7,080 nucleotides of DNA from contig DAAJ01000058.1 of assembly GCA_001701115.1 (NCBI GenBank), forward strand, positions 8,939 through 16,018, in the 5' to 3' direction. Each line of letters begins with the position of its first letter. Within the stretch, counting starts at the first letter, position 1. The position numbers and the translations under genes are program-made. The stretch is from Bacteroidales bacterium GP2. GTDB taxonomy: Bacteria; Bacteroidota; Bacteroidia; Bacteroidales; Muribaculaceae. The notes under the pieces were generated by a model that saw nothing but the letters and a program-made list of their open reading frames with translations, was not told the DNA's origin and made no database searches. Of this stretch, positions 1 through 7,080 are shown one piece after another.

Positions 1-644
1 GCAAAGGATGCACGGTTTATCGCGACGGCAGCCGCTCCGGAGTGCTTGTGTCTATCTCCAAGAAGAAAACCGAAGCGCCCGCAGAACCCGCTCCACATGT
101 AATCAAACGCCCGATTGAGCTTGAGGCGGATGTTGTACGCTTCCAGAACAACAAGGAGAAATGGATTGCATTCGTGGGGCTTATAGATGACAAGCCTTAT
201 GAAATCTTTACCGGTCTTGCCGACGATGAGGATGGAATTTTCTGCCCGAAGAGCGTGACACACGGCAAAATCATCAAGGCAGTTGACGATAAAGGCAACA
301 AGCGCTATGACTTCCAGTTCATCAACAAACGTGGCTATAAGACAACCATCGAAGGGCTGAGCGACAAATTCAATCCTGAGTACTGGAACTATGCAAAACT
401 GATATCCGGCGTGCTCCGCTATGGCATGCCTATTGACCAGGTGCTTAAACTTGTCGGCGGTCTTGAACTTGACAGCCAGAGCATCAACACCTGGAAAATG
501 GGTGTCGAGCGCGCCCTCAAAAAATATCTGCCGAACGGCACACAGGCTAAGGGTCAAAAATGCCCCAATTGCGGCAATGAAACTCTTATCTACCAGGAAG
601 GCTGCCTGATATGCACATCTTGCGGCACATCCAAATGCGGTTAA
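1..644 (+). CDS. nrdJ: Adenosylcobalamin-dependent (class II) ribonucleoside-diphosphate reductase, C-terminal part (5' end outside window)
   Basis: Only the last 213 codons are visible, with the first full codon at position 3. The enzyme reduces ribonucleotides to deoxyribonucleotides in the cytoplasm, using coenzyme B12 to generate the thiyl radical. The fragment opens with KGCTVYRDGSRSGVL, a stretch I recognise from the end of the class II reductase catalytic barrel. A Lys/Pro/Ala-rich linker follows, then about 130 residues of a C-terminal domain, then a cysteine-rich tail (positions 561-641). The tail has CPNC, then CLICTSCG, then a final SKCG, giving six cysteines. Four could bind zinc as a ribbon. 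The last two are spaced CxxxxC, like the C-terminal pair that passes electrons from thioredoxin to the active site in class I NrdA. The GTG at 42 is internal, because the same frame is open and homologous upstream of it. The stop is TAA at 642-644 and malQ follows after 18 bp. The family call is fairly secure; the roles of individual cysteines are inferred. Confidence 0.86.
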   Translation, partial: KGCTVYRDGSRSGVLVSISKKKTEAPAEPAPHVIKRPIELEADVVRFQNNKEKWIAFVGLIDDKPYEIFTGLADDEDGIFCPKSVTHGKIIKAVDDKGNKRYDFQFINKRGYKTTIEGLSDKFNPEYWNYAKLISGVLRYGMPIDQVLKLVGGLELDSQSINTWKMGVERALKKYLPNGTQAKGQKCPNCGNETLIYQEGCLICTSCGTSKCG

Positions 645-662
645 TGTAATCATTTTAATGTC

Positions 663-3329
663 ATGAGAATAGGATTCCATATTGAATACCATACCCGGTG
701 GGGAGAAACCCTGCGATTAACCGGCAACTCGCCACAACTCGGAGATGGAAATACAGAAGCTGCACCGCCTATGCACTCCAGCGACGGCAAGCACTGGCAC
801 CTGAATATCGATGCCACTCCCGGAAAGGATCTGACGTATTCCTATCTCGTGACGGATGAATCTGGAAATATCAGAAGAGAATGGGGAGCGCCGCGCATTC
901 TCCGACCCGGTTTCAGAGCACCATCACTGGAGGTAATTGACCGCTGGCACGACCGTCCTGCCGACCGACCGTTCTATTCCACCGCTTTCAGCGACTGCAT
1001 CTTCAAGCGTGGCGATGCAACCGTAGAAAACCTGGAGCCGATGGGTGGAAAGCTAACCCTTGTTGTTGACGCTCCAATGATTACCCCCAAGCAAAGGGTA
1101 TTCATCTGCGGTAACACCGCTGAGCTTGGCAACTGGAATCCTGACAATGCCGTAGAGATGGCTCCGCTCGACTTCCCCTCATGGGCAATCAACGTGAGTG
1201 CTCCCACCAGCACGCTTGAATTCAAATTCCTTGTGGCTGACGGTTCCGGCAACCGAATCTGGGAGCAGCATGACAACCGCTACTTCAATCCTACAGATTT
1301 CGCCCCCGCGGCAGCCGTAATCAACCATTGCGGCACCATTGCAAACCCGATGCCTCTATGGCGCGGTGCAGGAGTAGCCATTCCGGTATTTTCGCTCCGA
1401 AGCGATGAGGATATGGGCATAGGTGACTTCGCGGACATAAAATCAATTGCTGACTGGGCTGCTGAAACCGGACAGAAGTTCGTGCAGCTCCTCCCTATCA
1501 ATGACACCACAACAGACGGAGGTTGGGGTGACTCGTACCCTTACAATTCTATTTCCACATTCGCCCTCAACCCGATTTACCTGCGCTTGCAGCAGGTGGG
1601 AATGTTTGCGGAAAAGAAAAAACGGGACTATTTCGATGCTATTTCACGCGAACTTAACGCATTGCCGGAAATTGACTATCCGCGAGTATTCAAAGCTAAA
1701 AGCGAGTACCTACGCGGAATATTCGAGGAGCAGGGAAGCAAGACCCTGAAAAGCGACTCATACAAGGAATTTGTAAAGCGCAACGCCGGATGGCTCGAAC
1801 CATACGTTGCATTCTGCATCCTCAGGGACATACATGGCACCACCGATATGAACCGGTGGGGAGAATTTGCCGTTTACACCCCTGAAAAGACAGGAAAACT
1901 GCTTGCCAAACATAAAAAAGAAGCTGACTATTACCGTTTCCTCCAGTATCATCTTGACGCGCAGCTGCGTGAGGTGCGAGCCCATTGCCACCGTGCCGGA
2001 GTTGCCCTCAAAGGGGATATTCCAATCGGGGTGAGCCGCACAAGCGTTGATGCATGGATGAGTCCCGAACTCTTCAACCTTGATGCAAGCGCCGGTGCAC
2101 CGCCGGATGCTTTCGCAATCAACGGGCAGAACTGGGGATTCCCGACCTACAACTGGGAAAAGATGAGCGAGGACGGATTTGCTTGGTGGAAAGCCCGTTT
2201 TGGCAAAATGGCTGACTTTTTTGACGCATACCGCATCGACCACCTCCTCGGATTCTTCAGGATATGGCAGATTCCTATGAGTGCAATCCACGGGCTTTTA
2301 GGCATATTCAACTCCGCGCTGCCATTTACTACAGAAGAGTTGAAGTACAACTACGATTTCAACTTTGACCGCAGCCTGCATGCGGTTCCGTACATCACTG
2401 ACAATGTCTTTGAAGAACTATTCGGCGAAGATGCGGAATTTGTACGCTCCAACTTCCTCACCGCATACTACGGCAAACGGTATCGTTTGCGCGAAGAATA
2501 CGACACCCAGCGTAAAATAGCATCCGCATTTCCACCCGGCGAAGCGGAAGCGAGAGGCAACAGGGTTTACAACGGTCTCCTTCGACTTGTAGAGGACGTA
2601 TTGTTTATTGAAGATCCCTGGCGACCGGGTCAATGGCATCCGCGTATCTGCGGCGACACCACATACTCATTCAAAGCCCTCACCCCATACGAGCAGGATA
2701 GATACCGGACACTCTACCAGGACTTTTTCTTCAACCGCAATGATGCTTACTGGCGGGAGAAAGCGATGTGGAAACTGCCTCCCCTGATTGATTCCACAGG
2801 AATGCTCTGCTGCGGCGAAGACCTTGGCATGATTCCGGCATGCGTACCTTCTGTTATGGATGAACTGGAAATACTTTCACTCAAAGTGCAACGGATGCCC
2901 GATGATCCCTCAAGGGAATTTGCCGACACACGCCGCTACCCTTATTATTGCGTTGCCACAACTTCCACGCACGACATGGGAGGTTTCCGCCAGTGGTGGG
3001 AAGAGGACCCGAAGCGCACACGCCGTTTTTACAACGATGGGCTCGGGCTGAGAGGCGATGCTCCTTACTATGCCGAACCTTGGATTTGCGACCGCGTTGT
3101 CACCGACCATCTGACAAGCCCGGCAATGCTCTGCATACTCCCCCTCCAGGATTGGCTTGCGCTTGACGGAAGAATCAGAAGGAACGATCCGCGCCAGGAA
3201 CAGATAAATGATCCCGCGAACCCGGACAACCACTGGAATTACCGCATGCACCTCACTTTACGCGACCTTCTTTCTGAAAAAGAATTCAATACCTACCTCC
3301 GCAAAAAGAACGAAGCATCAGGGCGATAG
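663..3329 (+). CDS. malQ: 4-alpha-glucanotransferase (amylomaltase), DPE2-like: two CBM20 modules plus GH77
   Basis: An 888-residue disproportionating enzyme that moves alpha-1,4-glucan segments between maltodextrins or onto glycogen, in the cytoplasm (no signal peptide). Two starch-binding CBM20 modules lie at about residues 1-95 and 130-222; the second carries FICGNTAELGNWNP. GH77 covers about 233-875. Its conserved blocks are GDIPIGV (451-457), GAPPDAFAINGQNWGFPTY (from 478), RIDHLLGFFR with the expected nucleophile Asp526, CGEDLG with acid/base Glu719, and STHD with transition-state Asp771. The 193-residue gap between nucleophile and acid/base far exceeds the roughly 50 of simple MalQ enzymes. 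It matches the insertion of plant DPE2-type enzymes, as does the N-terminal CBM20 pair. ATG 663 is chosen because translation from it gives a complete first CBM20, and the nearby ATG at 658 reaches a stop after two codons. No Shine-Dalgarno sequence is seen. The gene probably reads through from nrdJ. It ends with TAG directly followed by an in-frame TAA. Confidence 0.95.
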   Translation: MRIGFHIEYHTRWGETLRLTGNSPQLGDGNTEAAPPMHSSDGKHWHLNIDATPGKDLTYSYLVTDESGNIRREWGAPRILRPGFRAPSLEVIDRWHDRPADRPFYSTAFSDCIFKRGDATVENLEPMGGKLTLVVDAPMITPKQRVFICGNTAELGNWNPDNAVEMAPLDFPSWAINVSAPTSTLEFKFLVADGSGNRIWEQHDNRYFNPTDFAPAAAVINHCGTIANPMPLWRGAGVAIPVFSLRSDEDMGIGDFADIKSIADWAAETGQKFVQLLPINDTTTDGGWGDSYPYNSISTFALNPIYLRLQQVGMFAEKKKRDYFDAISRELNALPEIDYPRVFKAKSEYLRGIFEEQGSKTLKSDSYKEFVKRNAGWLEPYVAFCILRDIHGTTDMNRWGEFAVYTPEKTGKLLAKHKKEADYYRFLQYHLDAQLREVRAHCHRAGVALKGDIPIGVSRTSVDAWMSPELFNLDASAGAPPDAFAINGQNWGFPTYNWEKMSEDGFAWWKARFGKMADFFDAYRIDHLLGFFRIWQIPMSAIHGLLGIFNSALPFTTEELKYNYDFNFDRSLHAVPYITDNVFEELFGEDAEFVRSNFLTAYYGKRYRLREEYDTQRKIASAFPPGEAEARGNRVYNGLLRLVEDVLFIEDPWRPGQWHPRICGDTTYSFKALTPYEQDRYRTLYQDFFFNRNDAYWREKAMWKLPPLIDSTGMLCCGEDLGMIPACVPSVMDELEILSLKVQRMPDDPSREFADTRRYPYYCVATTSTHDMGGFRQWWEEDPKRTRRFYNDGLGLRGDAPYYAEPWICDRVVTDHLTSPAMLCILPLQDWLALDGRIRRNDPRQEQINDPANPDNHWNYRMHLTLRDLLSEKEFNTYLRKKNEASGR

Positions 3330-3367
3330 TAATATTTTTTTAATAATGTGGTTAGGAAATGTAAATT

Positions 3368-3386
3368 TCCCTGTAAAATGCAGGGA
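3368..3386 (+). promoter_or_regulatory. Small inverted repeat between malQ and the PBP1A gene
   Basis: TCCCTG (3368-3373) and CAGGGA (3381-3386) form a perfect 6-bp dyad around a 7-base A-rich loop, which may extend inward by a G-U and an A-U pair. It starts 38 bp after the malQ stop. The following bases are ATTTG and not a run of U, so it is a poor intrinsic terminator. It lies where the -33 element of the downstream promoter would be, so an operator or attenuating hairpin is also possible. The dyad is seen; any function is inference. Confidence 0.35.
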
Positions 3387-3392
3387 TTTGCT

Positions 3393-3400
3393 TAACTTTG
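3393..3400 (+). promoter_or_regulatory. Bacteroidetes-type -7 promoter element for the PBP1A gene
   Basis: TAACTTTG matches the TAnnTTTG -7 consensus recognised by the primary sigma factor of Bacteroidetes. It ends 21 bp before the ATG at 3422, which implies a leader of about 15 nt. There is no good TTTG -33 element 19-21 bp upstream; that region is occupied by the small dyad at 3368-3386. Confidence 0.6.
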
Positions 3401-3421
3401 CGTTTCATTCCCAACCATACG

Positions 3422-5809
3422 ATGAAAAATTTACTTTCAGATATCAATAAAGGACTAACATCCCGCCAGCGCACCATCATCAAAGTGATGTGGATAGTAT
3501 TTGGCGCAGGGATAGTGTTCGTGCTCGCCCTTTTCGCTCTTGTGTACAATGGCGCTATCGGCTACATGCCCCCTGTAGAAGAACTGAAGAACCCTAACGA
3601 CAGGTTTGCTTCAGTAATCTATTCTGCCGATGGCGAAGAGCTCGGTCGATACTTCAGGAACACCGGCAACCGAGTGTATGCCGACTACGATGAAATCAGC
3701 ACCCATGTTGTAGATGCCCTCATATCCACAGAGGACAGCCGCTTCGAGGACCATTCCGGAATTGACATGCGAGCCCTTGCCCGCGTTGCCTTCAAGACGC
3801 TGCTTATGGGCAACCGCAACAGTGGCGGCGGCTCAACTATCACCCAGCAGCTTGCAAAGCAGCTTTATTCACCGGAATCAAACGGGCTTGCTGCACGCAT
3901 TATTCAGAAACCTATTGAATGGATGATAGCGGTGAAACTGGAACGCTTCTACAGCAAGGATGAAATCCTGAAAATGTACCTCAACCAGTTTGACTTCCTT
4001 TACAATGCCGTCGGCATCAAATCTGCGGCGTTCGTTTACTTCGGCAAAGAATCGGAAGACCTGTCTATTGAGGAAGCTGCAACCCTTGTCGGCATGGTCA
4101 AGAACCCGGCATACTATAATCCTGTCCGTCAGCCGGAGCGCACACGCCAGCGGCGCAACGTAGTGCTCGAACAGATGTATAAAAACGGCAAAATCACCAA
4201 AGAGCAACTTGATTCCCTCAAAGAACTGCCGCTGAAACTGGATTTCCACCGCGTTGACCACAAAGAGGGTCCCGCACCCTATTTCCGCGAAGAGCTGCGC
4301 CGCATGCTCCGCGCAAAGCGCCCTGTTGCAAGCGACTACCGTGAATGGGAAAAGCAGAAATTCGTTGAGGACTCAATCGCATGGGCTACCAATCCCCTAT
4401 TCGGCTGGATTGAAAAAAATCCGAAACCGGACGGCACTAAATATGACATCTACACGGATGGTCTCAAAATCTACACCACCATTGACTCACGCATGCAGAA
4501 ATATGCGGAGGAGGCGGTGCATGACCATATGAGCGGCACACTACAGCCTGCATTTTTCAAGGAGAAGCGAAACACCAAGTATGCCCCATACTCAACCAGC
4601 CGCTGGGAAGTTAGCGAGGCACAGATTGAATCGCTGATAAACAACTCCCTGAGAAATACCGACCGCTACCGCACAATGAAAAAAGCCGGGCACAGCGAGG
4701 AGGAGATCACCAAAGCTTTCAACACTCCGGTTGAAATGAAAGTATTCTCCTATTCCGGAGATGTGGACACTGTTATGACACCGCGCGACTCAGTCCTCTA
4801 CACCAAGCATTTCTTGCGCACCGGATTCATGGCGATGAACCCTGTCACCGGTCATGTCAAGGCTTATGTAGGTGGTCCGGACTTCACACACTTCCAGTAT
4901 GACATGGTCAGCACCGGTCGCCGCCAGATTGGTTCCACAGGCAAACCGTTCCTATACACTTACGCCATGGAGGAAGGTTACACCCCTTGCGATGAATTCC
5001 TCAACGAACAGCCGGTGCTCACGGATGAGAACGGTCGCGAATGGATTCCCCGCAACTCAGGGAGCTCGCGTATCGGCGAAATGGTTTCCCTCAGGTGGGC
5101 GCTCACAAACTCCAACAACTGGATTAGTGCCCGGCTCATGAGCCAGCTCTCCCCCGCATCCCTTGTGCGCACCATGCACAACTTCGGCATCACCAGCCAT
5201 CTTGACCCTGTGCTCTCACTTTGCCTCGGCACACCCGATATCTCGCTCAAAGAAATGGTGGGAGCATATTCTGCGTTTGCCAACAACGGCATGAGGGTAG
5301 ACCCTATGTTTGTCACTGCAATAGCTGATTCCAACGGCAACATCATCTCTGAATTCACTCCCCGCCACACCGAGGTTATCTCCGAGGACGCTTATTGGAA
5401 AATACTCTCCATGCTCCTCAATGTTGTGGATGGAGGTACCGGCAGCCGTCTTCGCCGCCCACCCTACAACCTCACCGCACAGACCGGAGGCAAGACCGGA
5501 ACCACTAACTCCAACTCGGACGGCTGGTTCATGGGATTCACACCGCAACTTGTTGCCGGCGCATGGGTAGGAGGTGAAGAGCGCTTCATCCATTTCAACA
5601 ACGGCGCAATCGGTCAGGGAGCTTCCGCTGCTCTCCCCATTTACGGCAGTTTCATGAAGAAAGTCTACGCCGACAAGAGCCTGCCCTACTCCCAGGATGC
5701 GCACTTCACATTCCCCTCCAAGGATCTTTGCGAAAAAGAATTTTACGGGGAATCTGTCGACTACGACAACGATGCCGAAGAAACCTCTATTGAAGGGGTA
5801 TTTGACTAA
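3422..5809 (+). CDS. mrcA: Penicillin-binding protein 1A, bifunctional class A glycosyltransferase/transpeptidase
   Basis: A 795-residue class A PBP that polymerises lipid II into glycan strands and cross-links the stem peptides in the periplasm. It has a short cytoplasmic N-terminus and one membrane anchor at about residues 19-46. The GT51 domain (about 60-250) shows EDSRFEDHSG with catalytic Glu104, GGGSTITQQLAKQLY (135-149), KPIEW with the second conserved Glu166, and YLNQ (186-189). The transpeptidase domain (about 465-750) shows STGK with acyl-acceptor Ser505, SNN (564-566) and KTG (691-693). About 200 residues separate the two domains, and the tail is acidic. ATG 3422 is preferred over the in-frame TTG at 3398, because that TTG lies inside the -7 promoter element and would only add eight residues unlike the family. 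The gene has its own promoter, and ogt follows after 6 bp. All catalytic motifs are intact. The symbol follows the E. coli name for PBP1A; whether this paralogue is the only class A PBP of the organism cannot be seen. Confidence 0.95.
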   Translation: MKNLLSDINKGLTSRQRTIIKVMWIVFGAGIVFVLALFALVYNGAIGYMPPVEELKNPNDRFASVIYSADGEELGRYFRNTGNRVYADYDEISTHVVDALISTEDSRFEDHSGIDMRALARVAFKTLLMGNRNSGGGSTITQQLAKQLYSPESNGLAARIIQKPIEWMIAVKLERFYSKDEILKMYLNQFDFLYNAVGIKSAAFVYFGKESEDLSIEEAATLVGMVKNPAYYNPVRQPERTRQRRNVVLEQMYKNGKITKEQLDSLKELPLKLDFHRVDHKEGPAPYFREELRRMLRAKRPVASDYREWEKQKFVEDSIAWATNPLFGWIEKNPKPDGTKYDIYTDGLKIYTTIDSRMQKYAEEAVHDHMSGTLQPAFFKEKRNTKYAPYSTSRWEVSEAQIESLINNSLRNTDRYRTMKKAGHSEEEITKAFNTPVEMKVFSYSGDVDTVMTPRDSVLYTKHFLRTGFMAMNPVTGHVKAYVGGPDFTHFQYDMVSTGRRQIGSTGKPFLYTYAMEEGYTPCDEFLNEQPVLTDENGREWIPRNSGSSRIGEMVSLRWALTNSNNWISARLMSQLSPASLVRTMHNFGITSHLDPVLSLCLGTPDISLKEMVGAYSAFANNGMRVDPMFVTAIADSNGNIISEFTPRHTEVISEDAYWKILSMLLNVVDGGTGSRLRRPPYNLTAQTGGKTGTTNSNSDGWFMGFTPQLVAGAWVGGEERFIHFNNGAIGQGASAALPIYGSFMKKVYADKSLPYSQDAHFTFPSKDLCEKEFYGESVDYDNDAEETSIEGVFD

Positions 5810-5815
5810 GCCCGG

Positions 5816-6313
5816 ATGAACCTGTTGCATCTTGACACCCCCTTTGGCACACTTGCGATCGGGGCCACAGGCGGCAAACTACTGATTTGTGATTGGACGC
5901 ACTCCCCTCACTTTGCCTCACACACCCAGAAACTGAGAGGAATTGAAAACGATTACAAGCTTGCACGGGAAGTGGCTGCACAGGTGCGCGAGTACCTTGC
6001 CGGACACCGCAAGACTTTCACGGTGCAACTTGCGCCCATCGGCACTCCATTCCAGCAACAAGTGTGGATGGAGCTTGGCAAAATACCTTATGGGCACACT
6101 GATACTTATTCCTCGATTGCGCGACGAATCGGCAAACCACAAGGAGCGAGGTGCGTTGCGAATGCTATCGGGAGAAATCCGATTAGCATTATCATTCCAT
6201 GCCACAGGATTATAGGAGCTGACGGAACTCTTACCGGATATGCCGGCGGAACTGACGCCAAAGCATCTCTTCTTGCTCTTGAAAAGAGCGCGTGTGGCGC
6301 TTCCCATAGTTGA
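5816..6313 (+). CDS. ogt: Methylated-DNA--[protein]-cysteine S-methyltransferase (O6-alkylguanine-DNA alkyltransferase)
   Basis: A 165-residue suicide DNA-repair protein that transfers alkyl groups from O6-alkylguanine (and O4-alkylthymine) to its own cysteine. Residues 1-75 or so form the N-terminal RNase H-like domain, starting with the typical TPFGTLAI. Residues 78-160 form the helix-turn-helix and active-site domain, with TPFQQQVWMELGKIPYG, TYSSIARRIGKPQGAR, then NPISIIIPCHRI with acceptor Cys129 in PCHR, and GYAGG. The length is normal for Ogt, and there is no AraC-type domain, so this is not an Ada sensor fusion. The start follows the PBP1A stop by 6 bp (GCCCGG), so translation is probably coupled to that gene and no separate promoter is visible. 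The stop is TGA. No defect is seen. Confidence 0.96.
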   Translation: MNLLHLDTPFGTLAIGATGGKLLICDWTHSPHFASHTQKLRGIENDYKLAREVAAQVREYLAGHRKTFTVQLAPIGTPFQQQVWMELGKIPYGHTDTYSSIARRIGKPQGARCVANAIGRNPISIIIPCHRIIGADGTLTGYAGGTDAKASLLALEKSACGASHS

Positions 6314-6361
6314 ATGGTTTTAATATCGTTTATTCTTTCTACTGCATACGCACTCACAGCA

Positions 6362-6384
6362 CCTTCTTCAAAAAAAGAGGAAGG
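6362..6384 (+). terminator. Possible transcription terminator after ogt
   Basis: CCTTCTTC (6362-6369) pairs with GAGGAAGG (6377-6384), giving eight pairs including one G-U, around a loop of seven A. It lies 49 bp after the ogt stop. The tail, CGTTATATAATT, is A/T-rich but not a clean T run, so termination strength is uncertain. The position, at the end of the PBP1A-ogt unit and before the next promoter, favours this reading. Confidence 0.45.
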
Positions 6385-6410
6385 CGTTATATAATTGAAA
6401 TATAATTCAC

Positions 6411-6418
6411 TATCTTTG
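6411..6418 (+). promoter_or_regulatory. Bacteroidetes-type -7 promoter element for the DUF4062/TIR-like gene
   Basis: TATCTTTG matches TAnnTTTG and ends 31 bp before the ATG at 6450. The likely leader is about 25 nt, A-rich, and has no Shine-Dalgarno sequence, as is usual in this phylum. The best -33 candidate at the right distance is only TTAT (6387-6390), so the upstream element is weak. The gene is therefore expected to be transcribed separately from ogt. Confidence 0.6.
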
Positions 6419-6449
6419 TGAAAATTAAAAACCGCAAAACCTCACAATC

Positions 6450-7080
6450 ATGAAAACCATAAAAATCTTTGTTGCTTCATCTGATGAACTTAAGCTTGAG
6501 CGCATGGAACTTGCCGAAATGGTCGGACAACTCAACTATACCCTCAACAAAATGGATCTCAATATCCTGCTTGTCAAGTGGGAATACCTTGATGCCTCAA
6601 TGGGACCGAAGCACAAGCAGGAGGAGTACAATGATGAGCTGAAAGAGTGCGAGATCTGCATGGTGCTGTACTGGACAAAGTTCGGAATGTACACAAAAGC
6701 TGAACTTGACACGGCATATAATGCACTGAAAGATGGGAAAAATCCCCACAAGCTATATGTGTATTTCAAGGAACCAAATGAAGAAATCACTCCGGAGCTG
6801 AAAGCGTTCCGCGACAGTTTCCCGACCGAATACGGGCATTTCCACTGCATATTCAGAAATGAGGACGAGCTGAAATCACATTTCCTGCTCCAGTTCATTG
6901 ATTACCAGAATGCCCTGCTCAAAAATTCCGGGATGGTGGAACTAAGGGACTCCAAAGTGCTCGTGGGAGGCATGCCATTCGTTAACCTGAATAATGTGGG
7001 GTTTGTAGGCAACAACGATGAGTACCAGAGGTTGCTGAAACAGATAAAGACCACACGCAAGCTGCTTGCTGTCACAGAAG
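6450..7080 (+). CDS. DUF4062/TIR-like N-terminal domain protein, truncated by the window end
   Basis: The first 210 codons of a longer protein, open to the last base. The protein opens with KIFVASSDELKLER (residues 5-18). This beta-strand, SS and L..ER pattern is typical of DUF4062-like domains, which belong to the wider TIR/nucleoside-deoxyribosyltransferase-like fold group. VKWEYLDASMG (42-52), KQEEYNDELKECEICMVLYW (56-75) and KFGMYTKAELDTAYNAL (77-93) follow. In the last block, Glu85 stands where related NAD- or nucleoside-cleaving domains have their catalytic Glu (G-T-x-x-E-L-x-x-A layout). FPTEYGHFHCIF (124-135) and LLQFIDYQNALL (146-157) close the domain. A linker leads to NNDEYQRLLKQIK (188-200), possibly the start of helical repeats. 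From memory, Bacteroidales homologues carry TPR or NTPase regions after such a domain, but that part is outside the window. There is no signal peptide or membrane segment, so it is cytoplasmic. Start ATG 6450 follows a promoter and fits the first strand. Function is unproven; an immune or stress-signalling role is inference. Confidence 0.75.
   Translation, partial: MKTIKIFVASSDELKLERMELAEMVGQLNYTLNKMDLNILLVKWEYLDASMGPKHKQEEYNDELKECEICMVLYWTKFGMYTKAELDTAYNALKDGKNPHKLYVYFKEPNEEITPELKAFRDSFPTEYGHFHCIFRNEDELKSHFLLQFIDYQNALLKNSGMVELRDSKVLVGGMPFVNLNNVGFVGNNDEYQRLLKQIKTTRKLLAVTE

Noticed and set aside
42..44. GTG as a start codon of a 200-residue protein
   Set aside because: The same frame is open upstream to the window edge and encodes KGCTVYRDGSR, conserved in NrdJ, so the gene starts outside the window.
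1758..2291. 177-codon open frame on the minus strand
   Set aside because: It lies wholly antisense to conserved GH77 sequence; its translation resembles no family and no promoter is evident.
3335..3341. Run of seven T just after the malQ stop, as an intrinsic terminator
   Set aside because: No stable GC-rich stem directly precedes it.
3398..3421. In-frame TTG start adding eight residues to PBP1A
   Set aside because: It lies inside the TAACTTTG promoter element, so it would be upstream of the transcript start; the ATG at 3422 gives a normal class A PBP N-terminus.
5216..5830. 204-codon open frame on the minus strand
   Set aside because: It is antisense to the highly conserved transpeptidase domain of PBP1A, has no recognisable domain, and is explained by codon bias of the real gene.
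6287..6301. AGCGC-GTGTG-GCGCT hairpin near the end of ogt
   Set aside because: It is only 5 bp, lies inside the coding sequence and has no following T run.
6536..6898. 120-codon open frame on the minus strand
   Set aside because: It is antisense to the conserved TIR-like coding sequence; the Ser-rich low-complexity translation is typical of a shadow frame.

Overview
The window looks like ordinary chromosomal core sequence from a Bacteroidales bacterium, possibly of the Muribaculaceae type; the family assignment is inference. Supporting signs are the Bacteroidetes-type promoter element TAnnTTTG upstream of two genes, A/T-rich leaders without Shine-Dalgarno sequences, a DPE2-like 4-alpha-glucanotransferase with two starch-binding modules, and roughly balanced GC by eye. 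All five genes are on the + strand and coding density is high.

Layout: (1) 1-644 is the 3' end of an adenosylcobalamin-dependent (class II) ribonucleotide reductase gene, nrdJ, ending in a cysteine-rich tail. (2) 663-3329 is a complete CBM20-CBM20-GH77 4-alpha-glucanotransferase (malQ), 18 bp behind nrdJ. (3) After a 92-bp gap holding a small hairpin and a TAnnTTTG promoter element, 3422-5809 encodes a class A penicillin-binding protein (PBP1A). (4) Six bases later, 5816-6313 encodes an O6-alkylguanine-DNA alkyltransferase (Ogt/MGMT), probably cotranscribed with PBP1A. (5) After a 136-bp gap with a terminator-like hairpin and a second TAnnTTTG element, 6450-7080 is the first 210 codons of a gene cut by the window end. 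Its N-terminus looks like a DUF4062/TIR-like domain of the kind found on bacterial signalling and immune proteins.

The first four genes are housekeeping: deoxynucleotide synthesis, glycogen/maltodextrin metabolism, peptidoglycan synthesis and DNA alkylation repair. I see no functional link between them beyond transcription units of convenience. The only part that could belong to a less described system is the truncated final gene, and its C-terminal domains and downstream neighbours are outside the window. I see no RNA genes, insertion sequences, CRISPR arrays or attachment sites.
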